Assembly: GCA_036362985.1 (NCBI GenBank)
Contig: JAYGXS010000001.1
Span: 46,581,379 to 46,645,378 of the forward strand
DNA from: Ligula intestinalis
Lineage: Eukaryota; Platyhelminthes; Cestoda; Diphyllobothriidea; Diphyllobothriidae
Reading direction: 5' to 3'
DNA length: 64,000 nt
The notes beneath the pieces are model-generated. The model ran no database searches, was not told where the DNA came from, and saw only the letters and a list, made by a program, of their open reading frames with translations. How positions within the stretch are numbered: position 1 is the stretch's first letter; each line of letters starts with the position of its first letter. This document shows positions 24,372 to 35,350 of the stretch, one piece after another. Both the position numbers and the translations under genes were made by a program.

Positions 24372-24805
24372 ATTTGTGGTGACTCACTCCACATAGGCGA
24401 CCATGTCTGAAGGCCCACTGCTGCTAACGCGTACGTCCGCATTGAAGGCGGCCTCTGCAACAGCCAATCACGATCTGCAAAGGCTGCTTTCTCCCGCCGG
24501 CGAATAGGACGCAGGCACTCCTAGGTCGATGCAGTTTGTCCGGCCAGTAACCTTCAAGGCAACCAGACAATGCCCGTTCTCGTTGCCACTTGCATGCCTG
24601 CTGCTAAAACCGCACTTGGGACCCGGTCGATCTCCTTGGTGGTCGGGCTCTCCCAAGTCAATCTTCTCTCACCTATTCCCCTTTCCTTAGTGTACACAAT
24701 ATATTCTTCCTCCTACTTTGGCCTTTACCGACTTCTATTCTGCATTAAGTAACCACGGTCTGAAGATCGCAGTTGCTGGGTTGGACTCACTTACCCCCTG
24801 CGATA
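24372..24805 (+). mobile_element. Solo LTR, family A, copy 2
   Basis: Matches 21408-21858 over its full length, without the 15-bp internal duplication. It ends TTACCCCCTGCGATA, which is shared with the 36.6 and 37.2 kb members. No adjoining coding region. Confidence 0.65.
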
Positions 24806-25879
24806 AATTTATACATATCGGCTTCTTGGCTTTTAGTAAGCACCTTTCCGACGACTTGTACACTGTATGCCTACAAAATAAGGCCACTTGACTAATTTAT
24901 GGTTTGACAAATAGCTTGATATCCACATTATTTCGATCATACTCCACAGGAGGGAAGCAAAGGAGAATTTTCTTATACTCATGGGAAATAGTGTGTATAA
25001 TTTTGGTACTTGGAAGATGGAAGCTGTTTGAAACCGAGGAAGTCTACTTATTCCCAATGCATTTTTAAATACGACTGGTATTATCACTTGTTATTCTGAT
25101 TTCAGATCTCATGAAATATTCTATCTTCGAGGAATTCGTGTATTTCTTGGTGCACTTATAAAAAAGGTTGTTGATGTTAATGAAATGGGGCGATTGGAAT
25201 AGATCACCTTACCTACTTCGTGGTTGTCATTACAAAAATCAGAATAACGTAGAGTATTTGAACAATCCTATAGCGTAAGAGTCTAGCAGTCGCACACAGG
25301 TAATTATCGATATGTTCTCGTTAGGTACCACTGTTAATGAAGGTGTGCTTTACTACAAAGTGCAGGAGGTGTAACTCTTTTTAAACCATTAATCATCTCA
25401 CACCATGTCAATATTTTTACATTTATACAAGTGAAAATATCGCTCCAATAGGCCACCATTTGGGTAAATTCTTGTAATTCTATTTATCCAAGCAGATCAT
25501 GGTATCATTTCTTCAGGCATACTTTACCTTCTAGCTTTAAAATATTTAGATTTGACAGCCAGCGGACGTCCGTATGCAAATTCAAGAAGTAATGTTCACT
25601 TAAGAATGATTCACAAAGCAACTTGAAGAAGTGGTGGTTCAGAGCGCGACCCCAAATCCAATTGCTGGTTTTCACTGCAGTTCAAGGATTCTTTACTGTT
25701 TTGAGGTAGTGTTTTGATGCCAGAGCATACGAGGTGGTAGGAAAAAAGTGGGTACCCTGTAAGTGCAGAATCTATTGTTTCATCAGAACAAACAATCCTG
25801 ATTTATTTCCTAACACAGCAGGGGTCCTATTGGTACACAGCAAACCAAGAATTTGGATATCCAAGTCATACTTCGCAAA
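24806..25879. other. Non-coding stretch, nothing recognised
   Basis: AT-rich, with short frames only. Confidence 0.45.
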
Positions 25880-26480
25880 GAGAGCCTATCACGGGTTGTT
25901 TAGGTTAATATGTTTAACCCTAACGGCTTCGATCTTCCAGGCCCGGTTTCTTAGGAGAAGAGAGAAATCATAGAAAGTTCATATTGGTAGGAAGAGTGCA
26001 TGACGTACAGAAAGGTTGAAGAATAGTTAGGAGGAAGTTTTGACTGTCGGAGCGCAAGTTTGGCCGCGAGGGGGCTAGGTCCGATGAGGTGTCTGAACTC
26101 AGACAATGCATTCAGGTTTTTGTCCAGACGGGTTGAGGCCAACCTACTAAATGAGGCTAGTCTGCTAACGCGAGAACCTCATTAGATGGATGAGGTTAAG
26201 CCACTCTGTATTGAGGCCAGGACGGGGAAGACACGGTGCGTACATTCGTCAGCGTCAGTTTGCACCTGGCCCGCGGCATGGCCGAGAACTGCCTTCGCGC
26301 GAGTTCCTATGGGCGGAGTGATCTCCTCTGTGGCATTGCGAGTTAGCAGGGCGCAAAGCTTGGCGTCGTAGCTCAGATCAGTAGATCGTTGGCTGCGTAA
26401 AGGCCTTTCCTGCTGTGCGGGTTCGTCTCCCGCCGACGCTGCGAGTTTTTTCACAATTGGGTCAACTAAAGTTAGGAGGA
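25880..26480 (+). repeat. Dispersed repeat R3, copy 1, ending in a tRNA-like unit
   Basis: Aligns in direct orientation with 33300-33740. Shared landmarks are CTTCGATCTTC, TTAGGAGAAG, the GTACAGAA block, GGGTTGAGGCCAACCTACTA and the GCTAACGCGAGAACCTCATT region. Its right end carries a tRNA-like sequence (26362-26437) and the motif TTGGGTCAACTAA. An 11-mer AGTTAGGAGGA occurs at 26025-26035 and again at 26470-26480, right after that motif. This may be a target-site duplication of a unit nested at 26036-26469, but similarity to the other copy seems to run across the left boundary, so this stays unresolved. Confidence 0.65.
26362..26437 (+). other. tRNA-like sequence, second copy
   Basis: Acceptor stem GGCGTCG pairs with CGACGCT (one G-U), the A-box is TAGCTCAGATCAGTAGATCG, and the B-box GCGGGTTCGTCTCCCGC has a perfect T-stem. 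The middle (GTAAAGGCCTTTCCTGC) resembles that of the unit at 23760 (GCAAAGGTTTTCTCTGA), so both descend from one tRNA-derived family. The anticodon arm does not fold normally. Confidence 0.65.
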
Positions 26481-27067
26481 CGATGGGCTGCAGAAACCCC
26501 GCAAGCCTTCACATATGGAAGGCATCTTTCTCTTTTGTGGTTGCTTTCATGTCTTGACAGAACACAAAGTCTTCCATTATGGCACTGGCATTGACACACC
26601 TCGCCAGTGCAATGAGTTGTGTGCCATTTGTAACGTCCGTTGTCTCATCTAACTGGAACGAGAGCTTTTTTAGGGATTTGCTCTGATATCAACGACAACT
26701 TGATCCAAAATATTAAAATTCCAATAAATTTTGCAGATTTTACTAACAGTATTTGATAACGGTACTCATTTGAGCTTGCTTGACGCCTCGTTTGCTAAAA
26801 AATTTCTAATGCGTACGATTGTATAACCTGGTTTACAATTATATGGGGCTTCTTTAATTTGTCTTCTTTATATGCCACGTGGTACGAAGCCATCAACAGT
26901 GATTTGGAATATAACTTAATTTTGGAAGAGTTGCTCGCGAGCCAAATCGGACTCTTTTGCCCCCATGATTCAACATAATGGCCTGCAAAATCTGCACCAC
27001 TATGTCGCTTGTTGACGTGTTTCAGCAGTGTTAATGGCTTCAGATATGCGTTTAAAAAGACAGCACT
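26481..27067. other. Non-coding stretch left of an LTR element
   Basis: No ORF of recognisable content on either strand. Confidence 0.4.
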
Positions 27068-27360
27068 GTAGCGCCCTTTTGCAGCCACTTGGAACCCAAG
27101 ACCAGCCGCTGACGCATGAGGCCTTTAGCTTGCCTGCGCGCCCACTGCCTCCTGGGGCTATCTGCTAACTGTCCTTGACCGACGCGCACGTACGCCTCAG
27201 CGTGACCACGCGCCCACGCTAGCCAGTCCCAGTCAATCTCAAGGTCGCGCGCCCACGCTTCCTCCTACACTGGCCTTCCCAAAATTTCTCCCATCTCCAA
27301 AAGAACTGGGCCTCGAAGATTGTAAGTGTTAGGGTTAATCGTCTTAGCCTTAACTCCAAT
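27068..27360 (+). repeat. 5' LTR of the short element, internally deleted
   Basis: Starts TGTAGCGCCC and aligns with the right LTR for its first ~160 bp and last ~60 bp. About 130 bp in the middle, including the poly(A)-signal region, is absent or unrelated. Confidence 0.7.
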
Positions 27361-28072
27361 AACTGGTGACCTCAACTGTGAGATGAACCCTCAACTAAAC
27401 TTCTGATGTGGCAGAGCTCAGTCATCATCTAAACTCCTTCGCCTTCAGCTGAATTTCTCGTGTGTCATCTCATTTGGCAACGAAATGGGGAATTTCATCA
27501 CCGACACCCTGTCGTGAAGCAAGAGGGAGATGCTCAATCGCTCACAGCCCACGGACTTTAGGCTCTAGTTCCTTCTTCATCCATCGGAGCCATTTTTCGC
27601 TATGAGTGCCGATATCCAGACCCCCTTTCAACACTCTGATCCTTCTTCTGCTATCAACGGTGCCCCTTCCTACTCTCAGCGGACACTAACACGGCATACT
27701 GATTTGCATCGAAGTTCAACGCAGTCAAGTAGGCTCCCTCCCACGTAGTCAGGATGACCAATCTTCTACAAAATGCCGATGCACGCGTAGTCGAGAACTT
27801 TCCTCCTACCACAGACCCAGTGGCCCACGCGGACGCGAGATGACTTTTCTTCCTCCCAAGCGGCACTGGTGGCACTGACCTGGTTCTCGCATGCCAGCGA
27901 CAGAATCTCACGCAGGCCACAACTGTCCCTCAACCTGGCTCCCGGAAGCCAGCCGCACAAGCACCAGCTGTTTGAACCTTACCGTTGGTTGGTACTTCCT
28001 TCCTTATCTTTCACTAATCTTCCTACGTTCGATCTCCTATATCGACAAACTGCGGTTTAGGAGGGGAGCACT

Positions 28073-28493
28073 TGTAGCGGCCTTTTGCAGCCGCGTGGAA
28101 CCCAAGACCAGCCGCTGACGCATGAGGCCTTTAGCCTGCCTGCGTGCACACTGCCTTTTGAGGCTAGGTGCTAACTGTACTTGACCGACGCGCACGTACG
28201 CCTCAGCGTGACCACGTGCCCACGCTAGTCTAGACATCATCCGCCTCATTGGCCGCCGGAACGAAGCATGCGCCGGCGACGCCCGATTTCCTCATCACTC
28301 CGGAGCCCACCCGAATAAGGAACGGACGCACTACTCCGCGAGTCAAACCTCTTTCCATCTATTCTCCGTTCCATTGTGTACACAATAAACTCTTCCTTCT
28401 ACTCTGGCCTCCACCGACTTCTCCTTCTCCTAAGGAACCGGACCTGGAAGATTGTAGGCATTAGGGTTAACCGTCTTAGCCTTAATGCCTATA
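28073..28493 (+). repeat. 3' LTR of the short element
   Basis: Starts TGTAGCGGCC just after the purine tract and contains AATAAA within TACACAATAAACTC (near 28377-28391). It ends with the family module CCTGGAAGATTGTAGG followed by CTTAGCCTTAATGCCTAT. A possible 5-bp duplication AGCAC lies outside both LTRs, but the same letters also sit before the right LTR, so it is not decisive. Confidence 0.7.
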
Positions 28494-29019
28494 GCACCAT
28501 TAACAATGCTCTGGGGATTTTGCACATCCTCAGTTGCTCCGGTGCAAACCCCCTCATAAGCATTACTCAATTTTCTGCTCCATGATATCATGAAGTGTTA
28601 ATAATCTATAATACAAACAGATAAATAATACAACTGAAGTATATTCACGGGTTAATAAAGACAGAAAAGAAGTGAACTAACTAGCACGCCTGACGTTGCA
28701 AAATGTGACTGAGGTTACCAATATGCGCGGCAAATCTTTTATGGGGCGTATGCGCAGGAGACCTGTTTTACACGCACACCAATGCTATTTTAAACAAGTT
28801 ATTTAACTCATTAAGAAAGGAACATATTTTTTTGCGTGCCCTAGAATGATAGTCTGCAACCACAAGGTGTGCAAGCACTCCTGATTGATAACCTGTAGCA
28901 TTTAAGTCGTGTTCGCACTCAGAGCACTACCTTAAGCAGATCGAACTCCGGGTCGTTGGATAAAAGCAGAAGGATCCAGAAGGAGGGCTTCATTGTACAC
29001 AGAACCCCGAGTTGCTGTT
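28494..29019. other. Spacer without a gene
   Basis: No recognisable coding content or repeat match. Confidence 0.4.
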
Positions 29020-29450
29020 TCAGGCAGCCGTGGCCACTGGTGAACCCAGGGCTAGTGTTAAATGCGTCAAGTTATGCCTGAGAAAGATAGAGAGAGAGGG
29101 TGAGACAGTAGTAACAACTGCTGTCGTGTGATTGTCAGCTAAGTTAAAGTGGTGCCCACTTGATGTATTGCATGGCCCGGGAATGTGTCGTGCATTGTGA
29201 CCCCTGCTGCATCGGTCGAGGGGTGGCGTATTCAAGTGGATGTTGGACAGCCGCAGTCATTTGGACGCGCGTGTGTGCAAGAGTGGAAGTTGGTCAAGGG
29301 TCTGCAGGTCAGCGTGTCTGACATTGTTGTCTGCGAAGTTGCGTGATGTTGGGGCAGCGGACGTTGAACAAGGTGACCGGATAGCATTGTTGGCTGTCTG
29401 CCACAAACTCCTGCCATAGAGGCTACATTGAGGAGGAGCCAAACAAAACA
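29020..29450 (-). repeat. LTR-related repeat fragment, reverse orientation
   Basis: The reverse complement of 29240-29420 matches 36780-36930: a TTGTTCAA stretch with CTGCTGCC, then CTGACCTGCAG, CTTGACC, ACTTCCACTC and ACACACG in the same order. Translated, both give TCRxLTxFHSxTH. It is therefore related to the U3-like part of the LTR near 37 kb. The terminal family-A module was not found at its lower end, so the fragment is incomplete. Confidence 0.55.
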
Positions 29451-29748
29451 CGCCGTAAGAGGTGGAGGTGGGGTATATGAGACGGATTCGTGTGTCTTAT
29501 GTATGTTGATGAGGAGATGCGTAGTGATAGGGTTTTTCGACGAGGTTATACTTAAGGCTTTCAGGGATGCGCGTACAGCCGAATGGGCATATGCGGTAAC
29601 TGAATGTTTCAGGTCAGTCTGGGCAGTTGAGACGTGCATGGTGGGTTATGGTGCTGATCCTGGCAATGGATCGCCAGTCTCTCTGCAATGGATTTGTAGG
29701 TGACCGACCAGGCCGATGCGTGATTTGCTTAAGCAGTGACAGTTTGAA

Positions 29749-29766
29749 TGATGATGATGATGATGG
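29749..29766. repeat. GAT microsatellite
   Basis: Five to six copies of a GAT-type triplet at the start of repeat R2 copy 2. Confidence 0.8.
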
Positions 29767-30340
29767 TTGCTGTTTGACCATAGATTTTGATGAAGTCCAC
29801 CATATGCACCAACAGATTGGTACAGTGATGGTGACTGCCTACAGGAGGTAATTTAAGGTGATAGCAGACGTAGTTAACGCCAGCTGCACTCTTCACCTTC
29901 ACGATGGGTCAAGGAGACCAGAATGGATCTGGCCTTGACCACTTTCTCAAATGCAAGTCAGAAACACCGCCTACCCTAGTCTTAAGTGAAAGCAGACTTT
30001 GCGCGGATACTACCGCACTATCTACCTGCACTCACTTTCAGTAGACGTCAAGACAGGCTCAGGGCGGTCGAGACTGAATATGGCTATTAATATTTATATT
30101 ACTACTAGCTATCAATGTAGCTGCGCGTTAGTAGCACTGGAACTAATACTGATGCTAAAATTTGTCAGAGGTGACGCTAATTAAAGCCAACGCTAGGGCT
30201 CGAACCTCTTGATCTCAACAAGGAGTGTGAATCTGGGTTTAAACTATTCAGAGAAAGTACAAGTTTGGGGCCCTGAGCACAGTAGAGCTTGTCTTAGTTT
30301 CCACCTTCTCAAATATATCCGCCAGGCTGTGTCCGTTTCC
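29760..30340 (+). repeat. Dispersed repeat R2, copy 2
   Basis: Matches the reverse complement of 23868-24260 from the CACCATATGCACC region through GATGGGTCAAGG to GCCAGGCTGTGTC. About 150 bp at 29965-30125 has no counterpart in copy 1 and may be a later insert. A B-box-like GGTTCGAGCCC occurs on the - strand (near 30190-30200). Confidence 0.75.
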
Positions 30341-30664
30341 ACTAGGTCTGAACTACGAGGAATAGGATACTGCTGGTAGAAGTAGGTGCCTTTGTTAACG
30401 TACTCATTCTAGTAGCTATGCTGGCTAAGGCCAGTTAATAGTATACTATAATAAGGCTTGTGTGTGCCTTTTAGGACGTCGGCACCCAGTGTGCACACCC
30501 AATCTGTATGAGGTAAAGTGACTAGCTTATGGCTTAAATAGAGCGTTATTAAATAATCGCTGAGGTTTTATAATGCCTTTATGTCGTAACGTTTGCCGTC
30601 TATAGACTAGCTATAGTTTTACTGTAGGATCTAGCTCTAGTTTGGACTTCACAGAAAGTATACT

Positions 30665-30800
30665 CACATGCCCCTCGATCCCAACAGGGAGTGTGAATTT
30701 GGGTTTATGCTCTTTCGAGTAACTGCATGTTTGAGTTCCGGAGCACACCAGAGCTTTCCATGGTTCCCGTCCTCTCAACTCTATCCACTAGGTTTTCCAT
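30665..30800 (+). repeat. Dispersed repeat R2, partial copy 3
   Basis: The CAACAGGGAGTGTGAATTTG to CCTCTCAACTCTATCC stretch matches the last third of copy 2 (30205-30320). Only 325 bp separate it from copy 2 in the same orientation. Confidence 0.65.
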
Positions 30801-31609
30801 ATCATTGGTCAACGAAACATTACGAAGTAATAGTTCAAGTTCTACGATGCCTTTATACCGCATGGTACCATTTACCGTTTTTAGACTAACTTTTGACCTA
30901 TTTCAATATCTAATTCTCTCTTGAGGTCTTAGCGGACATCTTCCATCTAATAGGAGCGAAATCTGCTCCCTAATCAACTAACATCGCTTTATGCTATAAC
31001 CGTTTCAGTAGCTGAGCAATAAGCAGTAAGCAGATCAGACGGGAATATGAAGTCACCTAAGGTGACTGTGTAAGACACCCACGTTTGCCCTTACAGTGGT
31101 TTTGGTGAGTACGGTGTCCCTGTGCACGGGAGTGAAGATTAGTATATTCGTGCAGATTTCCCTGTATGATGACCGTTGTGGCAGTGTGAGTAATGCGTGA
31201 AGATTGAGGTGATTCCCGAGCTGTGGGCGCCGTGATGAGCACGGCTTCGAAGAGTCACAGCTGAGAGTTGGATGTACGCGGGTTATGGAGCGGTTGATCA
31301 CCCCCTAAAGGGACTGTGAATACTAAGAATGCGTAAATTAGCATTCACACAATAAAAACACATTTGCCCGCTTCTAACATCTACATCTCGACTCAACGAG
31401 CAATCGCTGTAATCTTTCGCAGACATCCTCAACCGTGTCGTATAGGTACGAATCTTAAATTCCCTGTGATATTTCGGCCAAATTATTTTCTTTAAACTGC
31501 TCATCATATTTTATCTTTGCATGGAACAGGTCAGATTCAAAATGGAGCCTTTAAAACTGAAAATAGAAAATCAAACCGTATGCATTATTAACTCATTGGA
31601 GACGAAACG
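30801..31609. other. Spacer, no gene seen
   Basis: Short frames only, without family resemblance. Confidence 0.4.
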
Positions 31610-32160
31610 AATCAAGCGCCATGTCGCGACTGTTCTTCTCATTATACAAGGCAAAACGAGCGACGACTTAGTTCGCGAATAACAAGGCACAAACGGGTTG
31701 TGCGGAGAGGTGGCCCACTGTCCCAGTTTGGCACCCACACGCTGGAAGAAGGCCACGAAATCGACTTCTCAGGCATACGGATAATGGCATGCGCCGCTAA
31801 TAAGATGGGGCGAGAAATACTGGAAGCCTGGGTATCAGACTTCAACTCCATCAACAGGCATGTGAATATACCATCCTGTTATTTTGCCGTCCGTGCGCGT
31901 GACTAGAAACCACGGCCCAGTTCCTGTCCAAGCACGCAGGCTGCCACGTCAAGGTCACACGCCATAACTCCAGGGACCCGACTAGGGGAGACACGGTAAG
32001 ATGGCGTGAGCATGGACCAATCAGAAGTGTTACCACCCTCCCACCCCCATTTACGTGTAGCCAACATTGGCTGCTTTCGCATTTTCTCTGACGATAGCTT
32101 CTCGTGTGGGGCCGAAAGCTCAGAAGAATAAAATTGCCGTCCCAGAGATCGCGTTTTGTT
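31610..32160 (+). mobile_element. Penelope-like element fragment: endonuclease C-terminus and 3' region
   Basis: Coding landmarks are RRLSSRITRHKRVVRRG (about 31647-31700, frameshifted at the left), HTLEEGHEIDFSGIRIMA, then GREILEAWVSDFNSINRHVN and a stop at 31904-31906. These are the last parts of the PLE GIY-YIG endonuclease. The 3' region carries a hammerhead-like core and AATAAA. The element is strongly 5'-truncated. Its endonuclease end is better preserved than that of the fossil at 8.9-9.3 kb. Confidence 0.82.
32087..32132 (+). other. Hammerhead-like core plus poly(A) signal in a PLE 3' end
   Basis: CTGACGA (32088-32094) is followed by a GCTTC/GGGGC hairpin with G-U pairs and then GAAA (32114-32117). 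TCTGA and TCAGA flank the core and can pair, and AATAAA follows at 32127-32132. The conserved hammerhead core residues CUGANGA and GAAA are all present. Stem I/III partners cannot be assigned by eye. Confidence 0.55.
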
Positions 32161-33299
32161 CTTTACAAAAAGAACCTGGGAAACCCATATTTGCTTCTAT
32201 TAGTGAAAATCTAAGTATTGAGACCCCATAACGGTAACTGAACAATTGGTTAGATAATTAGTTGTTAATGACTTTACGGGAACTGCTCTATGTGAAACCC
32301 GGTGAACTGAAAATGTTCATTCTGTGACGATGTGATCCAGCAGTGTCATTAAAGTGCCCATCATTACTGGTAATTCTCACATATTTTTTTTAATATGTAA
32401 ACAAGGAATTATCTATAACAACTAGAACAGCCTTGGCAGGACCCTGTCCGCATAATTGCCCTACTGCAGAGGAGCCATATAAACTAATCCGTTTCGGAAT
32501 TCCAGAATTGCTATGTAGCACTGCTGCAGTAAAAATGCAAGAAAGACAGAAACATTTTAATTTTCACACGAACATATTGATCAACTGGGAAAACCACCCG
32601 GCCATCCACTACGGTTGGAGATTAGAGTTCAAAGAAAAAAGAAGGTCGAGTATGTAACATAGTTTACGCCACTTCAATGTGAACTCCTAGTTGGATCACA
32701 ATTGATGGGTCGGCGACTCTGTGACTCACTGGCAGATAATTTGCCAGAAGATCTTCGAAGATCAAAGAGTCTGAGTTTGAGCCCCAGGTCTTACCGACAA
32801 TAACAGGCTTCCGCATTTTGGCAAGAACGTACACAGTTTTAAATGGGGTTGTATTTCCCCCCCCCCTCCACCCAACTATTCTACGGTGGCATTCATGAAA
32901 CATAAAACAAAAAGTTCCGTTGGCCTTCTTCTATATTTTCTCTCTTCAACTGTACGGTCAAATAGCAGGAGGCGATTACAACCTTGTCTCATATGCTGTG
33001 CAGCTATTTTACATCAGTCTTTAACGTAATATAAGAATTTATTTGTAAATTATAACAAGTGACATCATTTTCAGGGCCTTCACGGAAACGCTGAAGATAA
33101 TTCTTCTTTTTTCTTATAACATTCCTGCAAACAGGGAGCATTTCGGGCAGGCAATTTAAAGTGCGAGTAAGAACTGTAATCTAAAACTATCTGGCTCTAG
33201 ATTGACTCCTAAAGCAAAACGCATCGAGCAAGTCCCGCAACCAATCGGTGACAGTCCGTCCACCAATGGTAATATTCCAGACCGAAAAAGGCAAGAAAA
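32161..33299. other. Spacer with a C10 tract; no gene
   Basis: No recognisable ORF. A homopolymer of about ten C lies near 32859-32868. Confidence 0.4.
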
Positions 33300-33740
33300 C
33301 CAGCTGTGGCGCAGAGGGTAAAGGGGTTTAACCTCTAAGCAACATGCTGTGGGTTAATTGCGTAGTGTTAACAGGGTAAACGCTTGTCACTTCGATCTTC
33401 AGGCCTGCTTCTTTAGGAGAAGGGAGTTCATCGGAGGCCAGAGTGGAAGGAGCAGTGCATTCTGTACAGAAGGAATGGAGGATAGGCATGAAGAAGTCGC
33501 CTGTCGGACCGCCCGTCCATCCGCTAGGGTGGCTTGGCCCGAATTGCCTGCCTGACGATAGTTACCACATTGAGGCCCTTGTGAGTTGGCCTTGAGAGCC
33601 AATGACCAGATGGATTGAGGCCAACCTACCAATTTAGGCTTGCCTACTAATGCGGGCATCTCATTGGACGGGTTGAGGTCAGCCTACTAATTGAGGCTTT
33701 TCGCAGCGTCAGCAGCCATCCAATCGATGGGTTGAGGTTT
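33300..33740 (+). repeat. Dispersed repeat R3, copy 2
   Basis: Aligns with 25880-26230 in the same orientation. Its left end (33302-33360) has tRNA-like boxes (TGGCGCAGAGGGTAAAGG and GGGTTAATTGC), suggesting a Pol III promoter at the 5' end. Shared body landmarks are CTTCGATCTTCAGGCC, GAGGCCAACCTACCAAT and TGCGGGCATCTCATTGG. Confidence 0.65.
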
Positions 33741-35350
33741 GCAATCACGAGGCGTCATGTCTGGCGTGATGCGTGCAACTACAGGTTCGCTCCTTGGGTT
33801 GTGCATCACACCGGATTGGCTGATTACGGCTTATATGCCGGACATTGTCATTCAAGTCTTCCTTGGCTTTATAGATGATACTAGCCGCTGTGTGGCTGCT
33901 GGCGGGACTCGAGAGTGCAGCCCAAGGCGGAAAGGGTCGAATGAGTCCCGTCACCAATTACTGAGCATCCATCCACTAACGAACATCGGGTAGAAGTTGG
34001 CGATATTAAAAGTACCAAATTTGAATCTTGATTGATATTCGTGATAAGGTTGGCAATGGGAAAAAATTAATTCAAGATATCAGTAAAAAAGGAAAGGCGA
34101 CCGGTTAAAAATTAGTGGCCACCAGCCGTCGTTTAATCCTAGATGTCATCTCAAGTGCCGGAGTTCGACTAAACTGGGCTTGAGAACTTTTCTGCCAGAA
34201 CACAGAAAGGTAAAATTTGGATGCCGATTTCCTTGCAAAGTATTTGGTATATCTGCATTTATATGCTCTCGTCCCCTGGTGCTCACAAAACGCCCACATC
34301 GAATTAGGAAACTAAATTTGTCCTAGGCAGCATTTATATGCCCATTTAAACTTGCTAGGAGCCATAGCATAACATATATAACAACTTGAAGAATCGAGAA
34401 GAGACCAGTTGCTTTAAACTATTGGCTTCAACTAGTTCGAAACTTTGTGTGTTGGTAACATGTTTCACGTCCATCGTCTGAAGTAATTAACAGAGAACCT
34501 CGACAATTGTACGCGGGCCGCGTACGAGAAGCATTCAGAATCTGGCCGTTTAGTGCTATTAGACAATGCGCCTGACCCGACCTCTGGTCTTCTTGACTCT
34601 ATCATGACAGGGTGTCTAGGTGGGTTTGATAGGAGAGCGTGTGGTAGATGCTCCACGAGTTTACAATCACTGTCACCTAATTTACGCGTAACCTATGAGC
34701 TCGGTGCACAACTTGCTATGGAACACATGGTGTGCATCGGCAGTATTGACGGTCAAAATTTCGTGTTAAACACGCGGAATCCGCATGATGCTCAAGTGCA
34801 GATTAGTCTTTCAAATGCAATGCTCCCAGATTATTGTCGCCACTTTGTTAAGTTGCTTTCCTGTCCTCCGAATGGCCCCGGTCGACTAGATGGTTGGACC
34901 GCACGAAATGTGGTACTGGCCTCACGAAACCTCGAAGCCAATCAAGTTGCGTCATCCAGTGATCGGTTGCAGGCGGAGACAAGTAGAATGAACGCGCCAC
35001 ACGCCCGGGTCTAAGAGTCTCGTAGGCGGACACTGACAAATGTATAAAAAAAACGGTTCGCGGTGACTGCTTGGAGAGCTTCCTGCGATTTGTTGTCTTA
35101 GTAAAAGCTTTTTGAAAAAATCGGTCCTCCTGTTGTCGGCTATTGGGAATTCTCGCATTAGCGTCCCACTCCTTCGGAAATATTCTCTCTGCCTTAAACG
35201 AACTCAGTATAATCGGAATGGGTTAGGATTAGTATTTGATGCAGAAAAATAGAAAAACAAAATGGTATTAGTCCTGAGCTTTCGTAAACAGAAACGACCT
35301 TAAGCTGAGCAACGAACACGAGGCTGCAACCGTCTCCTTATTTCCTATAT
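33741..35350. other. Spacer; one open frame of unknown status
   Basis: A + strand frame at 34553-35014 is open for 153 codons, but its protein shows no recognisable motif, no signal peptide and no repeat, and its nominal start is not ATG. I see no splice-supported gene model. The rest is short frames only. Confidence 0.4.

Larger units (their letters stand above)
27068..28493 (+). mobile_element. Short non-autonomous LTR retrotransposon (TRIM-like), family A
   Basis: Two related LTRs (27068-27360 and 28073-28493) flank about 710 bp. Directly after the left LTR is a primer-binding-site-like TGGTGACC (27364-27371), and directly before the right LTR a purine tract AGGAGGGGAGCA (28059-28070). 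The internal part opens with a short gag-like frame from ATG 27602 (MSADIQTPFQHSDPSSAI) that soon meets stops; no protease, RT or integrase is present. Such layout is that of a terminal-repeat retrotransposon in miniature, moved by a full-length relative. The LTR ends shared with the solo LTRs make it the only family-A member here with internal sequence. Confidence 0.75.

Noticed and set aside
26362..26437. A functional tRNA gene (Gly-like acceptor stem)
   Set aside because: No normal anticodon arm, and it shares its odd middle with the SINE-like unit at 23760.
27063..28498. 5-bp target-site duplication AGCAC around the short LTR element
   Set aside because: The letters also occur just before the right LTR inside the element, so the match may reflect the LTR boundary and not a duplication.
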